A DNA stretch of 64,000 nucleotides from Zonotrichia leucophrys gambelii. Taxonomy: Eukaryota; Chordata; Aves; Passeriformes; Passerellidae. The stretch is from positions 65,627,075 through 65,691,074 of the forward strand of contig NC_088172.1 of the NCBI RefSeq assembly GCF_028769735.1. The letters run 5' to 3'. The position numbers and the translations under genes are program-made. The notes beneath the pieces are model-generated. The model had not been told where the DNA came from. It searched no databases and was given only the letters and a program-made list of their open reading frames with translations. Shown here in pieces: positions 10,654 through 23,545 of this stretch. Positions within the stretch are counted from its first letter, which is position 1. Every line of letters starts with the position of its first letter.

Positions 10654-11563
10654 TGTCCTGGTCACAGAGAGGAGCAAAGTTTAGTGGTCTGTGGCTGTGA
10701 CCACATTGTCATTCTACACATCCTACATTATCTCTGAGGGCACACTTTCCCGAGGAAAAGCCCATTCTTTTAACTGGAAGTTGGCCATTCTGCCTCACTC
10801 TGGGAAGGTGTCAGCATCAACCCCTGCAGATGTGATTCCTCTGCTGTCCTGTTGGTCCCCCTTCCTGTTCTGTCTGGGGTGCAACTGTGAACCTTTAGAG
10901 CTGAAAGAGATCAAGTGTAGTGCTGAAATGCCAGCCCCAGCAGTGGTGGGGACAAGCCTGACCCAGCTGGGTCCGGCTGAGCTGAGCAGAGCCCAGCTGA
11001 ACAGGGCAGGAGTGCTCTGCAGAGCAGCAGTGCCGGAAGGTTGCAGTGGGAGCACCTGTGCAGGACTGAGCTCTGCAGAGCAGTGCTGCAATCCCTGCTT
11101 GGGTGATGTAGCTTCTAGGGGGTTTGTTTATCGCTGCTTTTCATTATGTTGGGCTGGGGGGTGGGAAACACGAGCCACAGCATATTATCATCTTTCCCAA
11201 ATACTATGTGTTGTGCTGAGGGAATGGTCACCATATTGCCTATGTCTGGGAAAACCACACAGACCCGACTTGCAGGGAATGTCTGTCAGCTTGCTTTAGT
11301 TCCTGGTGGTGAATACTTTTTGTGGGTAAAACACCTTCTCTTTCTCTTTTTTTTTAAAATACATTTGCTATTAATACTGTTCTTGTTATTGTGTATGTAT
11401 TGTTCCACTGCTTTGTGATTTTAATAAATTGTTACCTCAACCCCACAGTCTCTCCCTTTTTTCTCAGAATCTCTTCTTTTTTGTCCCTCCCTTACTGGGA
11501 GGGGCAGAGAAGGGGAGTTGCTTGTTTGGAGTTTAATTTCCAGCTTATGTGAAAACCTGCACA
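10654..11563 (+). mobile_element. Solo LTR, ERVL-type (ERV3) end, sense
   Basis: The 3' part matches the common avian ERVL-type LTR end: AATAAA at 11423-11428, then TTGTTACCTCAACCCCACAG, a pyrimidine-rich stretch, a G-rich block, and a closing segment ending TGAAAACCTGCACA. The proposed start TGTCCTGGT is also typical. Flanking pentamers GGTAC (10649-10653) and GATAC (11564-11568) differ at one base and could be a decayed 5-bp target duplication, the length usual for ERVL. The central part (about 10880-11110), rich in AGCAGAGC and CTGCAGAGC motifs, is not one I recognise from this LTR, so it may be a diverged subfamily or contain an insertion. A 202-codon open frame inside it is not a gene. 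No internal retroviral region is present. Confidence 0.6.
11423..11428 (+). promoter_or_regulatory. LTR polyadenylation signal AATAAA
   Basis: Located about 135 bp before the proposed 3' end of the LTR at 10654-11563 and followed by the CTCAACCCCACAG motif seen in avian ERVL-type LTRs. Confidence 0.5.
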
Positions 11564-14500
11564 GATACCATTACTAATTAAAAAGTATGTGAGGAGAAGA
11601 AACAAACCTGTATAAAAACATGTTCACTTGTTAATTTGATTAATTGCTTGGACAAATGTCAAATTCTTTGCTTTGTTGTCAGTTGTGCGCAATTTCATCA
11701 TCTATTTTCCAAATTTCAGAGTCGACTCTGTGGTTAAAAAAATGGAATACTCACCATAAAGTTTGTATTCTGTAGAATTTGAAGTATTTTAGTGTAATCT
11801 TATTCCTTTGTCTCATTGCTGCCCATTTTTCAGGCAGTTACATTTATGTGTCTCTTGTCTCTGCATTCGTATTGCAATAGCTTCCTGGACACTTTTCTGA
11901 TATTCTGATATTGCCATTATTTGCTTTTTAAAACACATGATTCAGTCATTTAATGAAAAAAAGTTTTCACATCACAGTAATACAGGTTAATGGGACATTA
12001 TGACTTCTGATCCCTTAGAAAATGTAACAGAAAAGTTTCTGATGGTAAATTATAATGTTGAAAAATGGAAAAGCTCAAATTGTTACCCAGATTTGGAAAC
12101 CTAGTAATTATGGCAATTTAGACCCAGAGTAAATCTGGATTTCGTTGACGCTTTACAATGAGATAAACCAGGACTGGACCATTGTACTTTCCTATTTTAT
12201 AATATGAGATCTTGTGATCTCTAATTGTTATGTAAGGTTTCAGTAATAAGTAATTCTAGCAAATTATCTTAAAGCTAACATCAGTTAGTGGATATGTTTC
12301 ACATGTTAATCAGTTCAAACCCTATAAAATAATGCATTCCTAGGAAAAGAACAACTATAAATTTAGGTCTCACATACTGTGTGATGTGCAAATGGGAAAA
12401 ACCATTTCACACAGAAAATTTTAGGAATGACAGATAGATGACATCTATGCCAGTGCCTTAATTTTTTGTTGGCAGAACACATTCAAGAGTCAGACTTTCA
12501 CATGCCCTTGTAAACTGTAGATATGCCACTGACAGGAAAGTGAGTGAAATTTCTCATTCTTGTTAGAGGGACATATTCTTGGCTTTTCTTTTTAGAAGGA
12601 CATATTCTGTGAGATAAAATGAAATAAAACACCAGAAAATGGATTAGAAACAAAAAGCAAAGAAAATAATCCATTACAATAGAACTTTACTTTTCAGTGT
12701 GGCTGCTTGAAAAACTCTTCTCATTGTTCAGAGAACTCTGGGCCATATTTGGATGCAGGGATTGTAAATAAGACCTTGGAATAACGTTATCACTGCTAGC
12801 TGTTGATGTGATCTGTAGTGCTCACTAATTGCTAGTCCTGGCTTTGCGCAGGAAATCTCAGTTCAGATGTTCTTGATTTGGAAGCCCTCTGCTGAAACCA
12901 GGATATCTTTTCTGTCCTGAGAGAGCATTGCTTCTCCTTTCAGTAGTGTTTCACCAGAACACATGTAGTACAGGTACAGGCATAATTTTCCATTAGATGA
13001 AGTTGCAATCTACTGTTTGTTTCATAAATTATATCTTTCTAGAAAGGTCTCTTGAACTAAATCTAAATTTTAACATTTTTCTTCCCAAATCTTCTGAAAT
13101 TTTCTCTGTGATATCCCATAAGGCTCTTGGTTTATAAGCCTTACTGTATTTTACTCTTTTTTTTGGTCTGAGTTTGACCTTGAATAAATGAGATTGGAGA
13201 TTACTTCATTATTCAGTTAATTGTTTAGAACTTGAAACTGTTTAGAAGTACTTGAAATCTTGACATGTACATGGAGGAAAGGTAGTCTAAGAACCCTGGG
13301 CAAATCCTGCAAAGGCTCTGTAGTGATGAGAAAGGATTTTACAGGCTTGGGAAAAATATATCTGGGAATTCTTTCTAGACATTTAGCCAACTTCTTAAAG
13401 GTGAACTAAATGAAAAGAGTTTTGTTGCATTGTTTTTCTCTTTGCTTTTCTTGTTTTGGCAACTGCTCTGCACTTGTTTTTATCAGATAAAACAGCATAT
13501 GGTAAACCAAATCATATGTTCTCTGCCATAAATCTTTTTAATGCTAAAGTTTTCTCAGAGCCTAAGTGATAACTCCGGACGTTGACTCATTTGATAAATG
13601 GTATCTCATGATCATGACTGCAGCCTCAAAAACTCCCAGATAAAGTCATGTCCCATGCTGTGAGGTTCTGCTCTGTGCTGAATAGAAGAAAACCGAAAAT
13701 TATCTGCTTGGGCACAAAACGGGTGGGCTTGAGTGCAGCATGTTGTTCAAGGCTCAGTCTCCTGAGACAAATACTGGGACAACTTTTCTCCCTGCCAGGC
13801 CCTGACACTGTTCTTCATGTAAAAGCCAGGGTATAGACTCTGTCATCAAAGCAGTTGTGCCAAAGTGCTGCTCCTTTCCTGAGTGAGGCAGATTGTAACC
13901 ATTTCTGTAAGCAATGACCTACACCAGCTCAGTGGCTGCCTCAGGCTGTGTGGCCTGTCAGGTGCTTGGAAATTACTTGTAGGAAAAAACCATACCTGGA
14001 GAGGTTACTCTGTGAGAGACAGGGCTAATAAAATCTTGTTTCATGTGGGTTTGAGTCCTTTAAAGTGCTCTAAAAGTATTAATCCCAAACTTCTTCCACC
14101 AGCCATAACACTGTTTAGGGCAGACCCAAGGAAGACAGGCAGACCATGCCGTAGCTGATATCCAGCTGTGCACCTCCATACTTCGGTCACAGCTTGCATC
14201 TTCATTGATGAGTCAACTCCTGGATCCAAGTGTGCTCACTCAGGCCTACTAACACAAAAATTCCCCAGGTACAGGCAGACAGTGAATAATCCTCATCTTA
14301 ATTAAATAAATATTAATGAATTTTCAGTGTAGATGTTACCAATTTCTAAGGCTACTTGTAAACAATTCCAATGGACCACACAGAACTCCAGTTTTATAAA
14401 CACCTCTATACTTCACAATGCTTCTTGTACTTGGTAGCACTGTATATGTGTACACCTGACTTCACAAGATACACTTGTAGGATGTTTTCAGCGGTTTTTA

Positions 14501-15900
14501 CTTGAAGTGGAAACATATTCACAGTTCATATCCACAGTTATTAGACGTTCATCTACCTGTACTTCTGGTTCTAAAAGTTACTTTCAGAAGAACAGATTTA
14601 GTGGTTTACTCCTATTTAACAAAATAATGTGTTTAATGATGTGTCATTCACTGTGTTGTACCCCATTGGAACTATTTTGAAGCTGAATGGAAGGAGAGCA
14701 AATGATACTTTTTTGAATACCCACTCTTTTCTGTATACTTTTTTAAAATTTTTTTTTCTGTGAAAGGCATTTAAGAAACTAGGTTCAGGCAAATATTGCA
14801 CAGGATTGTCTGGTCTTCTTTTTAGTTCCTGTACCTTTGAATAACAAGAGATGGAAATTAATCTGGATGATTTTCACATTCATCCAAGGAAACAGGGAAC
14901 AGTAAAGGGTTATGTGACCAACCTACTGATTTAAATAGGAGACTGGGACCTTATTTCTGCAGCCAGTATTTCTTAGTCTAGTTGCTGCCCTACCTTGTGA
15001 CTTTAGATGTAATTGGGGTTCGCTATTGCTGTTAATTCATCTTTATTAGCTGCCAAATTATTTATAGATATTTCCAGGACAGAAGTGTGTACATTTAGTC
15101 TGCATCATAAATGGAATATAGCCAAGAAATAGATACTGATGTGGGAGTTCATTCTTATCTACTGGCAAATTATTAGAATAATCCTTGCTATGGGTTTGAC
15201 TCCGTGGAATTAATGCTTTCCAACAACTCCCACACCCAGTTCAGCACCCACTTATGAATTAGTCTGCATGCCTCCTGATTATGCCTGAGATGTACCAAGG
15301 AGGCACAAGGCCTACCCACTGAGCAGATGCATAGGGTACAAATTCTTTTCATAATCTGCATATGTGTAATAAAATATGGGCACACAGAGCACACATGAGA
15401 CTGGTTTGAGATGTCCTACAAACAGGCTCTCTGCATGAGTGCTATAGGCTGGGCAGCTGGATGTTTGCTATTCCCAGGTGAAAGGCCAAATTTATCAATT
15501 TCAGTTTTCTTTTTTCCTCTGAGGAGCTTTTCTAGGTAGAAACAGAGCCATGCTAAATGCAAGTTTTTGGTACTGCCACACAGTGAGTTCAGGTGTCTTT
15601 GCTTCACTCTTAATCTATGACTGTGTCAGTCACAGAAAAGAAAGGTACTGGATTGGCCAGGAGACTGAGATAATCCTGACACTTTGCAGTCTGGGTCTTT
15701 TAGTTGTGATTTAGCGAAATTTCAGAGACCTTAAGCAAAATATATACTTACTTGTGCTCATTAGGAAGCCTAATTAGATACAGTGTAACAGCAATGGAAA
15801 TCATCACTCATCTCTTAAATGAGATTTCCTAAAATACTGAAAAAAACAGGTCTGCAATTCTCATTGAAATCCAGTGGGAAATGACAAGCATCTAATTTGC
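11564..15900. other. AT-rich non-coding DNA, no gene seen
   Basis: No open frame above about 91 codons, no recognised repeat and no convincing splice-site pair bounding an open segment. Confidence 0.6.
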
Positions 15901-15901
15901 C

Positions 15902-16128
15902 TCAAGTGATAGGACAAGAGGGCAAGTTTAGATTTGATGTTAGGAATAAATTCTTACCTGTGAACTGGAAGAGGTTTCCTAAAGAAGCTGTGGCTACCAC
16001 TTCCCTGGAGATGTTACAGGCCATGTTGGATGGTTCTCAGAGGAAGGTATCCCTGCCCATGGCAGCAAGGTTGGAACTAGAGGACCTTTAAGCTCTCTTC
16101 TAACTCAAACCATTCTGTGATTCTATGA
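15902..16128 (+). mobile_element. CR1 LINE 3' end, sense
   Basis: Contains phrases of the avian CR1 3' UTR in order: AGGACAAGAGGGCAAG, GATGTTAGGAATAAATTCTT, a TCCCTGGAGATGTT-like block, GTATCCCTGCCCATGGCAG, and GGTTGGAACTAGAGGACCTT. It closes with ACCATTCTGTGATTCTATGA, the CR1 tail. Heavy 5' truncation is normal for CR1. No reverse transcriptase remains. Confidence 0.9.
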
Positions 16129-19100
16129 AGAACTCTTGAAAATTCAGTCTTTGTAACTTTGTACAGTCTTCTACACGTCATGTTTGCAAACACTCTATGA
16201 TTTCACTGCAGAGATACAAGTAGAGACTGTAAAAACTGTCCAGTATTTGATTTCTGAGCTATTTGTTGTTTCTTTTGTCACAAAAAAAATTATGGGAAAC
16301 AAGAGATACCACAGACACAGTGCAATAGTAAGGGTACTGGAAAAAAAGTCACAACATCATCTGCTGCCAAATGTTTTCATTGAAAACAATCTGCTGCAAA
16401 CAATGAGATTTACTGCATTTAAAATGAATTTAAAAACTTGACAATTTTTCTCCCAGCTAGTTTTATATAAAAATGATGTTAATACTAGACCCTGTAAGAA
16501 TACAACAAGAAAGATGTCCTTGGTAAATACTTTTAAAGCAGAAAACCTGCAATTGGTGTAATTAGTATGCCCAGCAAATGTGCAATTACAAGCTCTTGGC
16601 CTCATTACCAGAGGATTTAATTGCACTTATGTTGCATAAGATTTTTTTCTCTGTCTGTCTTCCTAGGCTCTTTTTGCATCCATCTGTCCAATCGCATCCT
16701 AAGGGACCCAGGCAGTGTGAGAGAATGAGAGGCTGTTTTGTGTCTGTGTAAGCAGTTGTTCCACATCTACTCTGCACCACACTGTAACTAAAAACCTATT
16801 CATTTAAGTCTTGAAATATATATTTCAAGCTGCATTCATTAGAAATGAATCTCCTTTCCCTTTCTCAACCGCATTCTTGCAGGGTTATTGAAGCTTGAGC
16901 GCTGAGTTCAGTCTTGGCAGGTCCCCACCCCCCTCCGAGGTCCAGGTTAAAGCTGTATTTGGGTTCTTTTGTGCTGATGCCTTCAAATTCAGCAGGCAAG
17001 TTCAAGAGAGGATAGATGAGCCCTTACACCGCTTAGGCCAGTCTCCATTTCAGAGCTGGAAGGTGACAAAAAGTGCAAAAGTGAATTTGGTCCAGGAAGG
17101 TTTTGAACAGAAAGCCATAAATTATCTTTCCCTTTTTTTTCCATTCTTTCCCCCTTCTCAAGAGAAGGCATTTCCAGTAAAAGCTAAATTTGTCTCAGGA
17201 ATTGGCTCTGTTCTTTTCAGTGCTGCTGAATGCTTCATTGCCAAGAGGGACCCCTAGTGTTTTTTTCAGGTTTCATCTCTTTCAGGCTTGTGGGGTTTTG
17301 TGTATAAGATACATATAAATGCAAAAATAATTAGGAACACATTATATACACATGCATATAGGCAGTGCAGGGTCATTTTTATTTTTCTGCAATGGACTCA
17401 AAACATGCACCTAATCTCAGTCTAGATCTGCAGGGCTGGCTGTTTTCAAAGATGTATTACATCCTGGGGAAAGCCAATTTTATAATTTTGCAGTGATGAT
17501 AAAGACACTGAACAGGCACACTTAGTTATACCATATGTGACAAAGAGTAAAGGGTATTACCTTTTAATTACTATTCTGTGGCACCTTTTTTAAGAGGGTA
17601 AAAAGACAGCTAGCATAAATCAACAAGAGTCTTTGTGATATATTCCCATTTGGTGATGAGGCTGTCCTCTAGTCCAGTCATGAGCTGGCTGCAATTCAGC
17701 CAAGCCCACACAGGGGTGAGAGTCAGGGGCCTGAATTTCCCCTGCCTGGGGAGAGATGTGCACCTGGCAGGGGCTGCTCTCTGCTACCAGGCCTGAAAAC
17801 CTGAGACATTTGTAACATGCTTTTCCTGGTTTTACCTGGCACAGGTACAGCTCACCCCACCAGGGTAGGGTCAGTGCAAAGGGGATGCCATGGGTTGCCT
17901 GAGGAGCCCCTGTCACCTTCCCTAGAGAGTGTTCTCTGGGAAAGGACTGGTGGCCTGTACCACCCACCCAGATGCATTTTCTACATTTATGACATTTGGC
18001 AGCATCAAATTGGAATTTAGTTTCTCACTGCCATCCACTACAAGAATGTCATCAGCTGGGCAAATATTGCTCATACTCAGAATCCTTAAATTTATCTTAT
18101 GTATTTTGATGAAAAAGCTTTTGACTGGAGAAAATACCAATTAGTTGAAACAGAAATATGCAGAAAAGGTAATTTTGATAGTCGGCTTATATTTCAAGTT
18201 GCCAGAAATTTTTCACCTTTTATAAGCAAAATGTTCTAATTTTCCAGCTCAAAATGTTTTAGTAAAACAATGTGCAGCAAGAGCAGTCAGAAAGTGTGAA
18301 ATTCAGAAGGAAATTTCTTTTAAGTAACCAAAAATAATAGAATACCTGATGTAATTAATTCAGACCCTTGCTTAGTATAAATTTTCAGTATTTAGTCTTC
18401 TGCCTGGGTAGTAGTCCCAGCATCTCCCCACCTTTTCCTGCTTTGCTCTCTAAGGGGCTGTGGTTAATGGCTTTTATCCCTATTAAATTTTGATGTGTGG
18501 TTTCTCCTAATGAAAATAGGCACTTCATCTCCAGTGTCTTTATGAGATGGTTTTAAGATGTGTCAGTAGTTTTCTTAAGGTGAAGCCTGTTTTCTAATCA
18601 TGAGCAGTTCCAGTTCTGAAATTTATCCTTAACTAAAGGAAAACACAGTTTTAAAAGAAATTTTCCTACATGTAATGTTTTACCTTGAGGATGAGAAAAG
18701 TGATAACTTTTACATTAACCTGACTACAAAACTTATCTCCTTTATCATACCATCAATAAAACAAAGAAATGCACATCATAAGTTTGAAATTTCTCTTTAA
18801 AACTTTCTGCAGAACAAAACTTTATTATCTTCTATTTTATAAATCATCTGCTAATTTATATCTCCTACAGGTAATAAGAATTTTGACCTAATTTCTAAAG
18901 ACATCTTAGCAAATGTCTCTTTTTCCTCAGATCAAAGTTTCTTCCAGTGAAAAACGAGTCATTGTTAATTGTCTGTTGACACTAATGGAATAAAAATACT
19001 AAATTTCATTTTAGTGTAAAAATGAATAATTAAATCATACCCAGTATAGAATCAATTCCCTACTAGGAAGCTTCCCTTGCTCATTATCCTGGTAGGCAAT

Positions 19101-20981
19101 AAACTCCTACAGCACAATAAGACAGAAACTAACCCACTTTTCTATCCAAAACTTTGCTGGAGATGTTAAAGGAGGTTTTAAGCTGCCTAAACTTATTTAT
19201 GTTCTGTAAGCCACATTGCTGAACAAAGAAGCATGCAATAATAAAACCCCAAACAAACAACATTAAGACAAGGGTAATACACCAATTTTTGCCAAATAGG
19301 TTGTAGCTCTTTCTTCAGAAAAGTTGGCTCATCAGAGTCACAAGCAATAACTAGCTCTGTTTCTCTTCTGCAAGTCCTCCACTCCTCTCCTAATGTCTCT
19401 CAGCCCTGGGATCATATCAATATCCTTTTTATTCAAAAGCTTTTTCCTCATTGCCCATGGCAGTTGCACACTTGTATTTATGGCAGGACATGAGAAACAA
19501 ATTAAAAAAATAAAAATATTTTGGCTGGTAGGAAAATTAACAAGAATAAAATCCATATATCTAGGTTTAGTATTTTTAAAAATTATTTCCTAGTCATATC
19601 AACAGAACATATATATCTCTCTGATACTCAGTGATCATTTTTTGGGAATGAGCTAAGTGAATGGAGTGCCTGAAATGCTGGTGTTTGCCACATTCCTGTG
19701 GCAGTTTAGTACTTGGGCAAAATGCTTGTACAAATGCATCCCTACAATTATTTGAAAACTTGTCTTGTGGGCACATCCTTGGTAGTAAATTAAACTGTAA
19801 ATGGAAATGCTCGTTCTCTGCCCTTGCAGAAAAGTGGCACAGCCTGGGCACATCCACATCTGCCCAGATCCAGAAGTGCATAGCTAGGTGCAGACTGGGT
19901 AATAGGTCCCTGGTGGTGCTAATCCCAGCACCATTCTCATGGATTTGGGAGAAATCCACATGAAAACTATGCTGGGCCTGTTCCAGTAAGAATTACTGGT
20001 CCCAAAGATTATTTCACTTCCTGGTAATGCTAACTCTGTTTAATTAATATAGAACATCCCTCATGTCTTGCCTTTTCTGTTAGCTTTATCATAAAATTCA
20101 GTGTTGGCTACCCAGAAGGAAAAATCAGGCATCAGGTGCCAGCAGCTAGAAAAGGAAGGGTTAATTTCTTTTCAGATGAATAGTTGACTGTGTGCTAGAA
20201 GTTTCTAATATGGCTGGGGTTTTGGGCAGATGTTAGAGCAGTGCATAACTAATGAGAAAGCTCTATTAATTCTTTGTTGCAATAACTATGCAATACTTTA
20301 GCCCAGTGTTTAAAACTCTAGCACTTGGTGGGCAAAGATGCTTTGGAAGTCCTAAAATCTCTAGGCATGTGTGAAAAAAAGCAGAGTATGTCATGTGAGT
20401 CTGAAAAAAGAGATACATAATGAAAATTTTTCAATTCCCTTAAGCAGCATACTTACTCTAATGTCAGCAACCTGGTTCCAGACATAATGGTAGCGTTATC
20501 TAATTCACTTTAATAAGTTTTATACCCTTAAGTAAAGTTCTTGAGGATTTTATCTGCACTGTTGTTCCACTTCAGCCTTGTGTTGCGTTTGATTTCTCTT
20601 TTTTTCTTTTCTGTCAGAAGTAGGATTGCTTGATCAAGCAACCAATCTATTTTCACAGAAACATGTCTGATGTAGAGCATGGCTATGCATTTACCTGTTA
20701 AGGATGTTACCTAGAACAGAAGTCAAGGGAGTGCTGCAGTTTTGCAATTAGCAATACCTCCAGTGTGCTGCTGTCTTTTAATACATATTTAGAGAGTGAA
20801 GAGAGGGCCATGATTTATGGTAAAGTATTCAGCCAACAAACCCTGGAGATAAGAAACCATTTGATCAACCTAACACAGATCATGGAAAGCATTTCCTTCG
20901 GACAGAAAACCCAAAATCTAAAACCTGGAACTGCAAAATTATGCTCAGAAGAAGAGGTTACAAAAAGCAAACAGCTTTCAT
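16129..20981. other. Non-coding DNA, no gene seen
   Basis: A 120-codon plus frame at 16895-17257 and a 121-codon minus frame at 19594-19959 lack recognisable domains and have overlapping frames on the other strand. A GC-richer patch at 17650-17960 is unexplained. A perfect palindrome at 16810-16829 is listed separately. Confidence 0.55.
16810..16829. repeat. Perfect 20-bp palindrome
   Basis: CTTGAAATATATATTTCAAG equals its own reverse complement. It is AT-rich, so chance or an AT dinucleotide core with matched flanks may explain it. Confidence 0.9.
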
Positions 20982-21017
20982 TTTTTAAAGAGCTCATGGA
21001 ATTGAGCTCTTTAAAAA
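20982..21017. repeat. Perfect 15-bp inverted repeat with 6-nt loop
   Basis: The left arm TTTTTAAAGAGCTCA (20982-20996) is the exact reverse complement of the right arm 21003-21017, separated by TGGAAT. The arms contain a GAGCTC core, so they are not simple AT repeats. No gene adjoins it. Confidence 0.95.
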
Positions 21018-21960
21018 TCTCAGCTTTTTCCTGAAAGTCAAAAACATAGAAAAGATGAGGGAAAGTAAGGGAGAAACCGAAGCTATTACAAGTCTAATGA
21101 ACATTATATAACTGAGTCATAGTATAATTTACAAAATCAAAATCATGTGGTTTTTTTTCCTTTGCCTACTGTTTGCAAATTTTTTTTATTGAGCTCACAT
21201 TATTTAGGAAACATAAGTGCTTTCTCTATGCTTTTCACACTAACCCAGTGAAGTAATTTTACTTTCCACTGACACTCTCTGTTTTCTGCTTATTCTTTTC
21301 CAGTCTAATTTTTCAGTAAGCAAGTTCCCTCTAATTTTATGTAGCCTTTTAAAAATTTATTTTCTTAGGAAATTAAATTTTCCATAGGTCAGAGATTTTA
21401 AAATATCCAGTGTATTGTCAGCTGATTGTTTTGGTGGTTGTTTAAAAATGTTGACATAACATGTAGAGAAAATACATGATGGCAGGTGGAGATATAAAGA
21501 TTTTATATTCATTAGGTTGTACTGGCTGTATTGCTTATATGTGGTGAAGTTACAAAAGTGTTTTGTTATCACTATTATTTATGAAGTGCCAATAATGTGT
21601 TTGACAGTACCTTGTTATGAATACAATAAAACATTTTTATGACATGGCCTATCATCTATTTACATTAGACTCCATTTTAGAGATATTTCAGAACACACTG
21701 TAGTTTTTTAAATTTGTATGGTTTTATTTTCCAATACCCTTCTCCCTCTAAACTCTGGTGGCCTTTTCTCTTATTTTCTCTTTTATCTCATTCAAGACTC
21801 ACTTTTGTAAACCACCACTAGTTTGCAATTTTTCTGGGATAACTATTATCACATCTTGCTGCAAAACTAGGAATCTAGGTATCCACTGGAACAGACCTAG
21901 TATTTCTGACTCTTAATGACCCTGTCCCCCAGTATAAGAAGTTTCTTGTAGTAGGTTTAG
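21018..21960. other. AT-rich non-coding DNA
   Basis: Nothing recognisable; no open frame above 71 codons. Confidence 0.6.
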
Positions 21961-21964
21961 GAAT

Positions 21965-22011
21965 AAAAAAAAAAAAAGCATATATACATTTTATATATAT
22001 ATATGTATATA

Positions 22012-22043
<32 letters not shown>
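21965..22043. repeat. A run followed by (TA)n microsatellite
   Basis: A short A run at about 21965-21977 leads into an interrupted (TA)n tract, with a pure run at about 22015-22043. AT microsatellites of this kind are unstable and poorly assembled. Confidence 0.9.
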
Positions 22044-22046
<3 letters not shown>

Positions 22047-22654
22047 TTTCTACTTTTTCTACTTTAATGCAAGAAAAAAAGGGAATAAATGTGTTAGACT
22101 TTTCTTTTTAGTGCTTTCTCTTTTTTTCAGAGCAACCGGCTTTTTCCTATAGTACAACCCTACACACTTAAACCAAATGATGTTCCTTGCTTCCAAAACC
22201 AAGTTTTATGTATTACCAAAATGTTCCTGGTATTAGTGCTATAGTGGACGCATGCCATAGATCTGTGTATAAGATTCTCATAGACTATGAGGTTGTGATT
22301 TGAGAGGGAGGAAATTAAGTTAGTCAAGAAAATAAAAGATTCTGAGAAACCATGGAGATCGCTCCTCTTGCTTGGTTGCAGGGCTGCATGCAGTAATTGC
22401 CAGGATTTGGGGAAAGAGCCTGCCTGCAGTACAGCTGTTTTGGAAGACAAAGTGAAACTGCAAAGCAGTGAAGACTGGTGGTGAGGGTGGCCTGGATGTT
22501 GATTGTACCTGCACTGCAGGCTGAGGAAAAAGGGAAGGAGGTTGCCCTGGCAGCTGAGCAGGATGTGGGGAATTTCTGTCATGTTATTTTTCATGGAATT
22601 ATTTAAAAGATTAATAAAAGTAGTATTAATGCCCAATAGACTATTTCATGAAAC

Positions 22655-23310
22655 CATAGATCTCAAATTTACAGAGGAGTATTTGACTCATCTTGTCTGA
22701 TCTCCTTTATAAAACTCACCATAGTGCTTTTCTAAATTAAATTGTGCTGGAATTAAATTTCATCTGTCTCTCTCTCTTACTCTTACTTAGTTAAAATCCA
22801 GTCTTTATTTTGGGATTGCATAGAGAGTGATAGTCCACTGCAAGTTGAGAAAATTTGTTCCACTGAAAAAAACTTTCACTTTTAAAAACCTGTGCCTTAT
22901 TTCTTGCCTGAATTAATCACACATGAGCTTCCAGGTACTGCATCCTGTATGCCTTCATTTGCTAGGCTGAAGATGCAGCTCATTGCTAAAATTAAGCTTC
23001 CATGTGGGTGTCTTATTACTGGCTGTGGTCATATCAATTCCTAATTTTTTATGGAAAGACAAATAAATTGAGTTTCTATAATCCTTGACTAAAAGGCATG
23101 ATATCCAGTCATCTATTCTTTTCTTGGAAGAAATATTATTCATTAATTTAACAATTCTTACAGCATTTCTCTAAAATTTTTCCTATCTGTTAACATCCTT
23201 GAGCTACGGTCCTCAACAGAGGATGATAGCAGTTGTAATATTGCAGTAGACATCACCTCAGGTTCAGGGTTATAAAAGAGCCTTCTCCTCTCTATTCCAT
23301 ATTTCCTGGA
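22655..23310 (-). mobile_element. Ancient CR1-type LINE 3' region, antisense
   Basis: The plus strand carries, in order, phrases that match the antisense of the old amniote CR1 (L3-like) 3' region: CATCTTGTCTGATCTCCT (22689-22706), CTGTGCCTTATTTCTTGCCTGAATT (about 22890), CTTCCAGGTACTGCATCCTG, AAGACAAATAAATTGAGTTT, CTATAATCCTTGACTAAAAGG, TTAACATCCTTGAGCTACGGT and ATATTGCAGTAGACATCACC. The match runs about 650 bp with few large gaps. This is older than the other CR1s here and lacks their typical avian 3' tail. Family naming is from memory of consensus-like phrases. Short open frames inside it are not genes. Confidence 0.65.
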
Positions 23311-23487
23311 TCCCAGGTCATCTGTGCTGCTGCTTCTACTTGGGGGATGACAATTTTTCTGTTAGGCTAAAAATTTTTCTTCAAAATGTCATCAATAATG
23401 ATTGCTCTACTTCAGCCTAAAAGTATGAAGATAAACTTGAGAAGTTTTTGTGTATGTGAGAAAAGCTTTCCATGGCTTGTGTTGTAG

Positions 23488-23545
23488 TATAAGAGAATCA
23501 CAGAATTAATTAGGTTGGACAAGACTTCTGAGATCATTGAGACCA
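23488..23545 (-). mobile_element. Short CR1 LINE 3' end fragment, antisense
   Basis: The stretch AGAATCACAGAATTAATTAG then GTTGGACAAGACTTCTGAGATCATTGAG is the antisense of the CR1 3' terminus (agaatcatagaat...ggttggaaaagacct...gatcatcgag). The match fades after about 23545. Confidence 0.75.

Noticed and set aside
10691..11299. 202-codon plus open frame, the longest in the window
   Set aside because: It lies inside the LTR at 10654-11563, has no domain and no start context, and owes its length to the GC-rich block.
16895..17257. 120-codon plus open frame
   Set aside because: Starts at an arbitrary codon, passes through a poly-Phe/Pro stretch from a T-rich tract, and has no homology I recognise.
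22160..22636. 158-codon minus open frame
   Set aside because: No recognisable motif, low-complexity Ser/Leu/His content, a competing frame on the same strand, and no splice or promoter context.
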